Assembly: GCA_029298735.1 (NCBI GenBank)
Contig: JANSLP010000278.1
Location: 1 to 42,987, forward strand
DNA: 42,987 nt
Source: Ophiostoma sp. CBS 140.51
Lineage: Eukaryota; Ascomycota; Sordariomycetes; Ophiostomatales; Ophiostomataceae
Direction: 5' to 3'
Below the pieces are notes generated by a model. That model searched no databases. It had not been told where the DNA came from and saw nothing but the letters and a program-made list of their open reading frames with translations. Of this stretch, positions 21,269 to 32,194 are shown one piece after another (the stretch's first letter is position 1; every line of letters starts with the position of its first letter). The position numbers and the translations under genes are program-made.

Positions 21269-22433
21269 ATGTTGACAATTTCTTCTCCTCTTTCAATTGC
21301 TACATCTTTTTTTTTTCGCCAGTGCCGATCTTATCTTACGACAACCACGCAACGATCCTTATTCTACATCCTTCCCAACAGAGCATATACCACGACCCAT
21401 TGCTTGCGCACTCCCTCGACTTCCTCCTCTCCATCCCACACACGACGATCCGAACAACAGTCGACTTCCACAATCATGGCCTCCAGAAACGGGATTGATG
21501 TCCGGACACTGCCGACCCTGACCGACCTCTACGAGTCAGGCGAGCTTTCCGTCCCCGAGACCATCACCAACTCCACCCTCAAGAGCGCCAACGGGACATT
21601 CCAGCCCTCTGCCGCCATCAACAACAAGGTCGTCTTTTTGCGCGGTGACCTGACCAATCTCAAGGCTGACGCGATTGTCAATGCCGCCAACCGCTCTCTC
21701 CTGGGCGGCGGCGGCGTCGATGGCGCCATCCACCGCGCCGCGGGTCCCAACTTGCTGCAGGCGTGCATCCCACTCAACGGCTGCGCCACCGGCGACGCCA
21801 AGATTACGCCCGGCTTCCGGCTGCCGGCCAAGTTTGTGATCCACACCGTCGGCCCCGTCTACGACGACCTGGATCCGCAAGACTCGAACCGGCTGCTGGC
21901 GAGCTGCTACTCGAGAAGTCTGGAGGTGGCTGTCGGCAACGAGCCCGAGCGGATCCGCACGATTGCCTTTTGTGCTATTAGTACCGGTATCTACGGTTTT
22001 CCTAGTGTCGCGGCGTCGGCGCAGGCAGTTGTAGCGGTGCGGAAGTTTTTGGACAGCGAGGCGGGTAAGCAGATTGACCGGGTTGTTTTTGTGACGTTTG
22101 AGATGAAGGACGTCGATGCCTACCGGAAGGCTTTGCCGTGAGTGCTTTCCACCCCCACCCCGTGTTTGATAAATACTGACTACTCCTAGTATTGCCTTCC
22201 CGCCAGTACCGACGGCAGATGAGACTGCAGAGACGGCCAACAGCGTCCCTGCCGGTGCAGCCGATGAGGATGTGGCGCCTGCCAACCAAGAAAACGAAAA
22301 CGAAGCTCCTGCCGCACCGAGTGCCTCTGCTGCCGATACTGGCGATGCACCTGCTGCCAATATCCCACCCAAGGTCGCCAAAGAAAAGGTGGACGACGAC
22401 CAGCCACTGGCCAATTTGGTAAACAAGGAATAG
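21269..22433 (+). CDS. MacroD-type macrodomain protein (ADP-ribosyl hydrolase)
   Basis: Two exons, 21269-22137 and 22190-22433, with a 52-nt intron (GTGAGT donor, CTGAC branch site, TAG acceptor), giving 370 residues from this start. The macrodomain contains VVFLRGDLT, ADAIVNAAN, LLGGGGVDGAIHRAAGP, GDAKITPGFRLPAKFVIHTVGP and the second loop CAISTGIYGFP. These match MacroD1/2-like enzymes, which remove mono-ADP-ribose from proteins and hydrolyse O-acetyl-ADP-ribose. Between 21269 and 21476 the frame encodes a Ser/Thr/Arg-rich, non-acidic leader with NRAYTT, a pattern like a mitochondrial processing site (R at -3). An ATG at 21476 (ATGGCC) would give a 301-residue cytosolic or nuclear form, and one at 21188 a longer N-terminus. 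The second exon encodes an Ala/Pro/Glu-rich, probably disordered tail. Confidence 0.88.
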
Positions 22434-22958
22434 AATCGCCTCAGCATCTGCCCCAAGAAGCGCTTGAAGGAGTCGTCTGTCGTCTCACCTACCAGGCATT
22501 CGAAGAGGAGACGGCTTGCATGAGGAGTTGTCACGAGGAGCTTGATGGAACAGAGCATGCTGATAATGTGTGTTTGAATTATACCCAGAAGCGGGGTGGA
22601 GAAAAAAGGAATGGCTATGACGTGTTGGTGCCGTGTGTGCGAGATGGCACAGCAACCTAATGCTAATGCAAAATGCGAAATGCAAAATGCAAAATGATGA
22701 ACAGAGAGAATGACAGGAAAATTAATATCAGCTTAACAAATGCCGCCCTCCAAGACCAAAACAGGAATGTGAATCCAGCCTCCCTCCTTTCGATATGTAC
22801 AGGACAAACTCCGGGTTGTGTGCCCAATGATGCCGGCCCGACCGCCTGCGTAAATGCAATATATGTGCTTCAGTAAATGCTGTAAAGGAATGTCAAGATC
22901 ATGATGAAATGCGAGAGAAACGAAAAAGTGAGACAAAAGTGGGTGTCATGACATGCAT
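22434..22958. other. Convergent spacer, no gene
   Basis: The 3' flanks of the macrodomain gene and of the small secreted protein gene meet here. The only structure is a short repeat of ATGCAAA-like units at 22666-22695. Confidence 0.55.
22666..22695. repeat. ATGCAAA-type tandem repeat
   Basis: About four imperfect 7-8 nt units (ATGCAAA, ATGCGAA, ATGCAAA, ATGCAAA) in the convergent spacer. Simple slippage repeat. Confidence 0.6.
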
Positions 22959-23368
22959 TTAGCAAGTCATCTTGTACGACTGCCAGACGCCGTTTTGGCA
23001 GACGTTGGTCGGCACCACCACGGGCGACACCGAGCAACCAGCGTCAGCGTAAAGGGTGACTGTCTGTTAGCGAGGTTCAAATTTAATACAAGGGGGCCCT
23101 GGGACTTACGAGTGCACTTGTTGTCGGCGACGGTGAGGGAGCCGATGGGGTCGACAAACTGGAGGCACTGGTTGTTGGAGGACAGCTCTAGGGTGTAGAC
23201 GCCCTGGTTCTCGTCATGACAGCCCGAGACGCCAAACGTGCGGAAGTCGAGCTCGTGGGGGTCCTGGCGGGCGGCGACCTTGTCGGCACCAGCAGCAGGG
23301 ACGGGGCCGGCAAAGGCAGTCTGGGCGAATGCCAGAGCAGTGGCGAGGGCAGCAGCAGAGAAGTACAT
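22959..23368 (-). CDS. Small secreted cysteine-rich protein (effector-like)
   Basis: Two exons, 23368-23110 and 23059-22959, around a 50-nt intron (GTAAGT donor, GCTAAC branch site, ACAG acceptor). The alternative AG four bases earlier leads to a stop codon within seven codons, so the chosen junction is the workable one. The 119-residue product has a signal peptide ending near residue 20 (TAFA|GPVP) and a short propeptide-like stretch ending KVAAR. The mature part has exactly six cysteines, in GCHDEN, NQCLQF, NKCTLT, AGCSVS, NVCQNG and a terminal TC, which suggests three disulfides. No known domain was recognised. Small secreted cysteine-rich proteins of fungi are often stress-, host- or competitor-directed, but that is only a possibility here. 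A TATA-like TATATAAG lies about 131 bp upstream of the ATG. Confidence 0.82.
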
Positions 23369-23498
23369 GTTGGCTGTGGTAAAGTTGGTGAAGACTGAAA
23401 GTCGTCTGTATTGTTGTGATTGTGTTGTTGTATGTGGATGAAGTGATGATGAGGCTGGAGAATGTTCTTGTTGTCAAAAAGACGAGGGATCATGCCGA

Positions 23499-23506
23499 CT
23501 TATATA
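23499..23506 (-). promoter_or_regulatory. TATA box candidate of the small secreted protein gene
   Basis: TATATAAG on the minus strand, about 131-138 bp upstream of the ATG at 23368. Confidence 0.5.
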
Positions 23507-25870
23507 GAAATTGTCGTCCTCAATATATCAAGGACCCTTATGATGAATTTGCCTTTGTCAAAATTAATTGTACACCCCGCTTCGTGGGTTTCTCGCTTTG
23601 CTTCTCGCTCTTCGCTTCTTCTTCTTACCCGGTTGGAACGTTGTCGTTCGTATGACTTCTTCTGACCTTTTCTCGTAATAGCCATATGTGGCGATAAAAA
23701 TAAACAATATTGAACACACAATTACCAAACAAGAACAGAAACACAAAAACAAGATGCATGATGTGTGTTCCTCACACGTCTTCGTATCCTGATGTTGATC
23801 ACCAAAAAGTCGGAGAGACGGGCTCAGCCCTGTCATTGGGTGACCGTCCGCGCTGTCCGGCGTTTTCCATCTCCACAGCCCGTTTCCACATCTCTCTGCG
23901 GAGTACGTATGTTCTCTTTCTTTGTATTTATTGTGTTTTGTGTAGCCTGGCGGATCGGCTTGTTATGCTCTTTGTTGGGTTCCGACTGCACGTTACCTCT
24001 CACCTCAGCCACTTTTTCGTTGAACTCGGGATCTTGTTTGCCTGTCTCTCCTCATAATTTTTCTTCTTTGCTCTACATACTGCATGTACATCCTCTCGGA
24101 CGGTCCGCTGTCGTACATGCATGCACTGTGCCCTTCTATATTTCCTTTTGGACTCCCAATTAATTTACAGCTTGAGTGCTCTCGCAAACGGAAAAGAGGG
24201 TCTGTAGTGATCCAGCCCATGTCCCTTTTCCCGCGGTCCTGCTGTTTGTTGTCTGTACTCCCCAGCCCAAGAGCCTCAGTTACCAACAGCACGTTTTTAC
24301 CATATTACGACTTTGAAATCGATATATTGATTGTCTCAATTTGTATTCATTTTTCTGCTTCTATTTTCATCACACATGGCCTGACCGGAGGACTACGACA
24401 CACACTTGACATTCCAGAAAGAAAGAAGAGGTGGCATGGACCACCTGAGCCTCTTTGTGCAGATCAACGGCATACAAGCCAACCAGCGTCCCGGGAACAC
24501 TCTTTAAAAAGCACGTCTCCCTGCAGGCTCGGCTCTTGTATGTCTTGAGCAATACGAGATATTCTGACCATGGAATGTCCAAGATGTGCACAGAAAATGG
24601 TTTTTACAATGTTCGATCTGAAGTTTCCGTACTTCCGTGTCCTGTGCAGCGTTGGTATGCAAAGAGGTGACGAGGCGACATCGGTGAGAGGATCAGCAGC
24701 GTCGATCAACTTACATCGAAAAGGCCGAGCTTGGATGGGGAGTCAGTCTGGGGCAATGCGGAAACAAAGTGTAATGTAGTCAGCTTATCCAGACGTCGAT
24801 AACAAAATCTTGTTAAGGTTTCAAATACATTTGGCTTCAACGTTCAGCCTGTAGCCTGTTTCTGTTAGAACATGCGCCTCAAAAGGAATAAGATTTGTCG
24901 TATTGAAGCAGGGTTTCCTGTCGTTTCTGACTTCACTTTTAAAGTTTCTCGAGTTTGCCCTGTTCTGTTCCAACGCTCTTTGTCAAAAGTTTAAAAGTTG
25001 GCTTGCCGATCGGTCAGATGCCGGCTCCAGCGCCCCAGTTTCCCTTGCAAGGCAGCGAAGCAGCGTCAATCTCACAGTCGAAACAAGCCCCAAAGGAATC
25101 GTAAACGAGGAGATCGACAAGCTTACGAAGGCAGCAAGCCAAAGTCATAAACTCCGTCCGTAATTCGGCTCTCCAAGTGCGTAGTAACAAGGCTGTCTCG
25201 GAGAGTCATGTTTCCTCACCGTCGTATGTCTGTATGTATCCCAAAGACGGCAATGAAGAAGAATACGATGCCAGACGTAACATTGTACCTTTTGCCCGAG
25301 GACATGCCGCTCTAGCATGCATCTTGCTGCATGCTTAACGCTTTCTTACGAGGATTGCCGTTTTTTTTTCTCTTTTCTCCCTTCATCCCGCCTCGTGGCC
25401 TCGGGACTTGTCTCGCACTTGCGCCTATTTGGTCTGCAACGTTTCCCGCCTCGACGTCATCAGCAGAGCTCTTCAAGCTGCGCCTATTTTTACATTCACA
25501 CTTTGACTTTTGTTCTTTCTTGTCTTGCACGACAGCGCATCGCATCGGCACCGCCATGCACTCGTTTTTGCCGCCTTTTGCTTCTTTGTGCATACACGGA
25601 TTGCATCCATCGATCGACACGCACGGGTGAGGAAAGTGAGCCATGAAAACCAGAAATTGTGAACGTCAACAAGGTGCCCCCACAGGGCACAATTCGTATT
25701 TACTCCCGTGCTCTACCTGATGGACAACTCAACTCCATCACCAACTTCCTTTTGTTATTTATTTATTCTTTCATGTTCTTCTCCAACGGACAGGTAAGGT
25801 CTCCAACGGTGTCGGGAGAATAACGGATCAAGTGTATGTTCTTGTTACGGACGAAGAACAAGGACAATCA

Positions 25871-26014
25871 TCACGAATCAATGTCTGTCGGACGGCGGTA
25901 GAATCGGTAGAATCCCGAGATGTACCCTAGGTTGGGCATCCAGTCGTTGACGTTTGACGACTCACCGCCGTAGACAGTCCAGGCAGCAGCTCGTCCAAGG
26001 CATGAAGTGAACAT
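25871..26014 (-). CDS. Possible 47-residue small protein
   Basis: An ATG frame encodes 47 residues, aromatic- and Gly-rich, with the stretch WTVYGGESSNVNDWMPNLG and a Tyr/Arg-rich end (FYRFYRRPTDIDS). Composition looks protein-like, with few rare residues. The frame is open upstream as far as a TGA about 78 nt before the ATG, and a TTTCCAG acceptor-like site lies in between, so this could also be the last exon of a longer spliced gene. No domain was recognised and no promoter is evident. It may be chance. Confidence 0.25.
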   Translation of the reverse strand: MFTSCLGRAAAWTVYGGESSNVNDWMPNLGYISGFYRFYRRPTDIDS

Positions 26015-28101
26015 ACTTCTTCCTCGGGGGCTGGAAATGGAAGAGAAACATGCACCAAGAAGTTCAAGTCAACGTAAACTTTGTTCATACATCGCCAAGA
26101 GGCAACGACTAAAATAGGTGGCACATCTCGTTAAATGTTGGCTGTGTCACTTTTGTATCCCCAGTCCTATCTTGATATGCAAGTCTAGATGCAGGTCTAG
26201 GCCTAGCTATTGATGCAAATCTGGGACAAACATTCAAGACAACTGATCTCAATGAAAAGCCGCAAAAGAATAAAAACGACGATAACCAACATAAAAAAAA
26301 GCTCGGGCCCTCGGTTCTTCCTGCTGATCCGTTTCACAGGACAAAATGGCAAGGAATAGTCGAGGGAAGAAGAAAATGACAAGACCGCTTCTTCGGCTTT
26401 CTTTCTCTTCGTCTCCTCTCATAAACAGCATTCCCGAAGCAGTGCCCAATATTTTACGGTTATTACCTAGACCCGTGAGGCTTTGAGTACCGCTGCAAGG
26501 CGTGCATTGTTTCGTCGGCGAGGTTGTGTGAGACCAGGTGAAATGCATATAACGCGTACAGAACAAACAATTGTTGGGATGTAAGGCATGTCGGGATAAA
26601 AGACAGAAGACGAAAAATCAAGACATCACGGGCACCTGCACGTCGTATGCTGTATGTTGTGACTATGCTGCAAAAGCAGTACTGCTGCGGCCTCTCACGG
26701 CTTTCGACATGTTCTGTGCAGGCACTGCCTGATTCACACGAGACCGTGACGTCGGACAGAATTGTGTGCGTTGTTGGGAGACACAGAGAGCGGTAGCAGT
26801 GTGGTTGTACAGAAGAAATTTTCAGTGAGCACAAGAAGAGACTGGAAGCTGGAAGCTGGAAGGTTTCCACAGTTCTCGTGACCAGAAACAAGTGTCTTAT
26901 GCTTCTTCATCCTCCAGCAGCTGATGGCCTCCGTTACTTCATCTCCATGTGTATCTAAGATCAATATGTCGTATCTCATCTTATATTTATCTCATCTGGT
27001 TTTGTATCCAAGGCAAGCTCCATGATTATTTAACCCCCTGTACTCCGGCGTTTCTCCGTCTTTTTCTATTCCCGCTTCAGGACGACGATTTTACTGTTTC
27101 TTTTCTCGCGTAAGAAATGAACTTTTAGAAGAAAAGAAAAAATAACACAAAAGAGGCAACGTAGAAGTAAGTGAAAAATAAATCAAATAATCGCAAAACT
27201 TCACTGAACATGATTCATCTCAGCTTTATGTTATCCTCTTCTGTTCTGTTGACTCTGCCCGAGCGTGAGCCCGCTCGTTCTAGACCTTCGTCTACCTGTT
27301 TGTCATCTCAAAAATGTTTCTCAAAAGCGTGTACTCTTCACCGTTATTTCAACCCAACCCCTGATGAAAGACGTTCTTTCGCGCTTGTCTAAGCCGAGGC
27401 TGTTTCAAACACCGTGTACGACACTGACACGCGAGATGGTCTGGTCAAGCGATAGCGATAGCGATAAAACGAGCAACACAAGAAAGGCCGTTGCGATTGG
27501 TGCTTCTTTTCTAATTGAATTTACATCGTCATTTCCCTCGTTCGCCCGCGCGAGGTTACAGTGTGTTAAGTTGGCTCGGTTGGATAAGAAAACGGCTGGC
27601 ATATCGAGTGCCATGGAGCGGCACGTACTCACACAATCTGTGGGCAGGGCAGGGCAGGCAAGGCAGGTACGACCGTACGGTTGCAGCCGACCAGGGAAAG
27701 AGCAATGGTGTTTGTTGCAACAAAGATGCACCATCGCCAGCATTGAAAACCGCGCCGTCGAGCCCGATTAGGCAAGTAGACAGGAAAAGGCAGCAAATGG
27801 GGAAGCTACGTGCCCCGAGGTCGCCGAAGTTTACCCATGGTTCTTGCTGTTAAACGAAATCGAGGACGGTTTGCTCCTTCCTTTTTGTTTTACTCCCAAA
27901 ACAACTCTAATCTACTTTGTCAATTGCCCTACGTCCTGCAGTCTTGTGACAGATGCTCTTTCCTTGTCTTGCACGAAAGATGTCGATAGCACCTGCCGTT
28001 TTGCTGTAAGTGCGCGCGGCGTGCTCGCCTTCTATTTACGGGGCAGCGCGGGCTAAAGCGCCCCTATTCAACGCCGACGCCTCTTGACTCTTTCATCCTT
28101 C

Positions 28102-28467
28102 TCACGATCGGCTATCGCCCAACCGACGATGACCGCCGCCCGCACCCGCACCTCCCCCACCGATTGCACCAAAAGCACAGCCTGCAGGATATCCCGGACC
28201 ACCAAACCCATAGCTAAATGCTATTAAGGTGTGCCGCCGGTGTTGCAGTGGGCGCTTTTTAGTCACCCTGGCAAACAGGGGTTCGCTGGGCGTTGAGCCC
28301 CGGGCCACACGATTGGTGCAGTCCTGTCCACGGACCTTCTTGATCGAGAAGGTTCCTTGGTTGATCTGAATTTCTTCATCAACAACGACCGACCATCTCC
28401 AGCAAGTCCATACGACCTTGTGAAAGAGCGCGTGAGTGCGGGCAGCACGATTGAGCAGCAGCAGCAT
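28102..28467 (-). CDS. Possible hypothetical protein or gene relic
   Basis: An ATG frame of 121 codons. It starts with a hydrophobic LLLL stretch, then a middle segment containing GTFSIKKVRGQ and EPLFARVTKK, and ends in a Gly/Ala-rich tail. The middle segment loosely recalls the propeptide of fungal aspartic proteases (an FS-x-K-Q-V-R pattern followed by an ARA-KYG pattern), but no catalytic DTG domain follows. A coding-like frame also runs on the opposite strand over part of it. I cannot say whether it is expressed; a decayed gene fragment is possible. Confidence 0.2.
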   Translation of the reverse strand: MLLLLNRAARTHALFHKVVWTCWRWSVVVDEEIQINQGTFSIKKVRGQDCTNRVARGSTPSEPLFARVTKKRPLQHRRHTLIAFSYGFGGPGYPAGCAFGAIGGGGAGAGGGHRRLGDSRS

Positions 28468-29368
28468 TCAGCACGCGGGAAGGTACCGATGTGCGACAGT
28501 CCAATGCAGTTGAATGCTCCAGCAAGAAGTCGCCAAACATACTGTCAAGTTTGACCTCCTGCCCAAGACCGCATGGTGTCTTGCTTTTGGCCGCCCCAAG
28601 ATAAGGGCAATCAGCACGCGCATGTTCGCAAACTGTCCTGCAAGATGCAGATGCATCAAACACGAGGCAATTTCCCGGGGATTGGTGCGCGCACATTTCG
28701 AGCGACAAACATGACGTGAGAACGAGATCTGAGAACCAGGAACAACAGGGCCAAGGCCAGGCACACCAATGATGACCTCTGCTTGCCCTCAGGGCCGAGT
28801 CTCGGAATCTGTCGTGCTTGCAAGACAAAAAGCAGCGTGAGAACAAAACAAGAACAGACCGGGTGGATGAACCGGTCTTCTTCTTTCTTCTTTCTTCTTT
28901 CTTCTAGTCTTTTAGACTTTTGACTTTTGACTTTGAGCAAAGGAAGCGGCCCGTCGGCCGGTTCCAGTCAGAAAAGGGCAGGAGACAGACAAGATGCAGG
29001 CCGAACAAAAAGACAGACAGGGGTAGTGTGACGATGCACGCACCGTCGTCCCCTCTTCCTCGCTGTACTTGCTGTGCCTTTCCCATGTCATTGCCCGAAA
29101 TAGGTAACGACCGGCAACAAACAAGGCCGGTGCAGGGTGGTAGACGGGAGAGAAATCTAGGGCGCAAGTTGAGGAGTGGATGAGGGGATAAGGGGATAAG
29201 GAAGTTGAGAAAGAGACAAAAGAGACATTGGACTCGGGCAGAACACAGACACGGACAGACACAGGTTCGAGTGACGTGCTCTGGGTTGAGTGTGTTTGTC
29301 TCTTGTTTTCTGTCTTGTTCCTGTCTGCCTCTATTCCCTGGTCCCTGGTCGACCTGTTCGTCTCTCAA

Positions 29369-29400
29369 GCTCTGCAGCTCTGCAGCTCTGCAGCTCTGTA
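29369..29400 (+). repeat. Four tandem GCTCTGCA units
   Basis: Three exact 8-bp units and a fourth with one change (GCTCTGTA) in the region that should be promoter or leader of the S41 peptidase gene, about 140-170 bp upstream of its ATG. Confidence 0.75.
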
Positions 29401-29538
29401 GCGATGGTCTCGACATAAAAGGAGACAGTCTGCTCTCGTACCCTTTTGGTCATCAGCCCTCTTGCTGTACATCCTTATTCCTTCTTGACTTTGTCTTGAG
29501 TATTGTGCTCTGTCGCAAGTACAACTACCACTTCCATC

Positions 29539-32194
29539 ATGAAGACGGCCTCTCTTGCTTCCATTGTGGCCCTGGCCGTCGGTGCTGCCGCCAATGAGTG
29601 CAACGCCGACAACTGCCTCCGTGCTCTCCGAGCCACTCAGACTCCTGGCCGGCTGCAGTCCGCCCAGGCCTTCTGCTCCCAGTACACGGCAACTCCGTCT
29701 GCCTCCGTGGCCATCCCCAGCTATGCCGCTGCCGCCTGTGTAAGCAACCAGGTCGGACCTCTGGACGTGCGGTTGTCGAGTGCCTGCTCGTGCATTGCAC
29801 CCGCCACGACTTCGGCGTCAACTACTGTGACAAGCACACCGGCACCCACATCCTCGACCTCTCCGTCGGCCACCGAGCCGTGTGCCATTGCCAGCAGCGC
29901 CTGGGCTGCCATCCAGTCGGCCAATCCGGAGGGTATGCACACCACCCCCAATTTTTTCTTTTCCTTTCTTGTTCCTTTTCTTTTCTCGTCTCAAACTCAC
30001 CATTAACTTCTCAGCCGCGGTCTCTATCCCCGCCGAGCTAGCTTACAACTGCCTCCGCTCCGTGCCCCTGCACAAGGACGAGGCCGTCCAGCTGGTCGAC
30101 GCCATTGCGCCCTATCTCGAGTGGCAGACGGACGCCGCCTACAAGGCCGACCCGCCGGCCGACTACTTTTACCCGCCCTACGACATGTTTGATGCGCTCG
30201 CCAAGGTCCGCAGCAACCTGGTCAACGACGTCTACGACAGCGAGTACGCCTTCCAGATTGATCTGTACCTCAAGGTCTTTGGCGCGGGCCACGATGGCCA
30301 CTTTGTCATGTACCCAGACCTGCTAAGCAAGGCGTTTGTCTACACGCGGCCGCGCTCGCTGGTGTCGGTGGCCGACGAGAGCAGTAGCTCCAAGCTGCCC
30401 GTGATCAAGGTGTACGAGGACATCGTAGCCGACCCGGCTACGGCTTCCGAGGTCATCCTGATTAACGGCATCGATGCTGCTACGTACATTGAGAACACAA
30501 TCTTTACGGCGTCGTTCAATCAGGATGCCGATTCGGCGTACAACAGCATGTTTTTCGCCAAGGCCGTGTTTGGTGCCGGCGAAGGTTCGGGCTATTTCTC
30601 GGCTGGTGGCCGTATCCGGTTCAACTACCAGGGCCCCACGACCACGTTTACTTTTGCGAACGGCACCGAGGCCGTCTTCACCAACACAGCCAGTGTGCTG
30701 TCTTCGCTGGCGGGTATCACCGACGGCGAGTCCATGTTCCAGACCTTCTGCAGCGGTGCCAACCAGTTCAAGGCGGCGAACCAGCCCGTGTCAAGCTCCC
30801 AATCGCCGTACGTGCCGACATCCGCATCGTCGGCGGCACCTTCAGCCACGCCCACCGGTACTTCCAGTGGCGGCGTCACTGTGCCCGGTTTCCCCGAGCC
30901 TGTCGACATTACCGACGACGCCATTGTGTCGTGCTACTTCTTGGACGGCCCGGGCTTTGAGGACGTTGCTGTTCTGTCCGTCTTGGCTTTTGAGTCCGAG
31001 TCCCCCGTCGAGTTCCAGGCTGTCCAGCGCAACTGCATTGCCCAGGCCCGTGCCGCCGGCAAGACCAAGCTCGTTGTCGATTTCAGTGCCAACGGCGGCG
31101 GCTACATCCTGCAGGGCTACGATTTCTTCCGGCAGTTCTTCCCCCAGGTCGTTCAGGACGGCTACTCGCGGTGGAAGGCCAACGATGCTTTCGTGGCGCT
31201 GGCGCACATTATCAGTGACGACGTCGCCACGCTCGACCCGTACACGTCGAGCGATGCCGGTCTCATCGGGGAGTACGAGACGTGGTTCGATACCCGTTAC
31301 GATCTGGACATTAACGACAAGCCATTCAAGAGCTTTGACGAAAAGTTTGGCCCTTACGTCTTCCAGGATACCAACTACACGGCCATTACCCGGTGGAATT
31401 TGGACGATCCCTTGACCACGACCAACGCCACCTACGGCATGGGCATGGAGATTAGCGGGTACGGCACCCTCGCCAACCTGACGCAACCGTTTGCTGCCGA
31501 CGATATCGTGCTGCTGTACGACGGCTTCTGTGCGTCGACGTGCACGTTGGCGTCGGAGATGCTGCGCATCCAGGGCGGTGTGCGGTCCATTGCCATGGGC
31601 GGGCGGCACCGCGCCGGTCCCATCCAGGGCGTCGGCGGTATCAAGGGTGCCCAGACTTTGGCGTTTTCGGACGTCTATGGGTACGCCTCGTCCGGTCTCC
31701 CCGAAGCGGAGAATGACGAACAGCGCGCCGCCCTCGCGCGGTACAATGAGTTGCCCATCCTGCGGTCGTCGGCGGCGGCGCTCAACACGCGCGACCAGAT
31801 TCTGCGGGGGAATGTGCTGGACGGTCTCCCCGCGCAGTATGTCGTCGAAGAGGCCGACTGCCGGCTGTACTGGACGGCCGAGATGGCGACAGACGTGACG
31901 GCGGTGTGGAAGGCGGCCGCCCAAGCGGCGTTCAACCAGGGCAAGTGTGCCGCGGGCTACATCGCGCAGTCCACGAAGCAGCCGCCGCCGCCGACGCACT
32001 ACAAGAGAGGTCTGGCGAAGGAAGCCCTCGAGAAGCGCCGGTGGACGGCGGCGAGCGAGGCCAGCTTGGCGCGCCGGCAGGCGGTGGCGGCGGCCAAGGC
32101 GCGTGGTGACGAAGGTGTCTTTGTGAAGCGCGACGTGGCGGCCAAGGATGTGCAGCGCTTCAATGCCAAGTACAACCAGAAGGCGGTGCAGTAG
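29539..32194 (+). CDS. Secreted S41-family (CPAF-like) peptidase with dibasic C-terminal tail
   Basis: Two exons, 29539-29932 and 30015-32194, joined across an 82-nt intron (GTATGC donor, CAG acceptor); 857 residues. A signal peptide covers about 1-18. Residues 19-100 form a Cys-rich module with ECNADNCLRAL, seen at the N-terminus of many fungal secreted proteins. A Ser/Thr/Pro linker and a second short Cys segment follow, then the large peptidase region. H224/H227 in GHDGHF fit the catalytic His of CPAF-like peptidases, and S639 in DGFCASTCTLASEML fits the S41 nucleophile. A Ser/Pro linker interrupts the fold near residues 395-420. The C-terminal 60 residues carry four dibasic sites (KR 795-796, KRR 805-807, RR 818-819, KR 836-837) like Kex2 targets. 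Substrate is unknown; related fungal S41 peptidases occur in some peptide pathways, but no such cluster is visible here. Confidence 0.9.

Larger units (their letters stand above)
23507..29538. other. Gene-poor 6-kb region
   Basis: No supported complete gene. It contains many short open frames, some without an ATG, such as 24855-25163 (+), which reads like protein but has no start, and overlapping minus-strand frames at 24370-24709. It also holds simple repeats at 26842-26862 (CTGGAAG), 27448-27465 (AGCGAT), 27642-27668 (GGCAG-like), 28880-28905 (CTTCTTT) and 28913-28935 (GACTTTT). Two candidate small ORFs are listed separately (25871-26014 and 28102-28467). The last part is the leader and promoter of the S41 peptidase. 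Confidence 0.5.

Noticed and set aside
23060..23064. Alternative acceptor in the small secreted protein gene
   Set aside because: Using the earlier AG shifts the frame and gives a stop within seven codons, losing three of the six cysteines.
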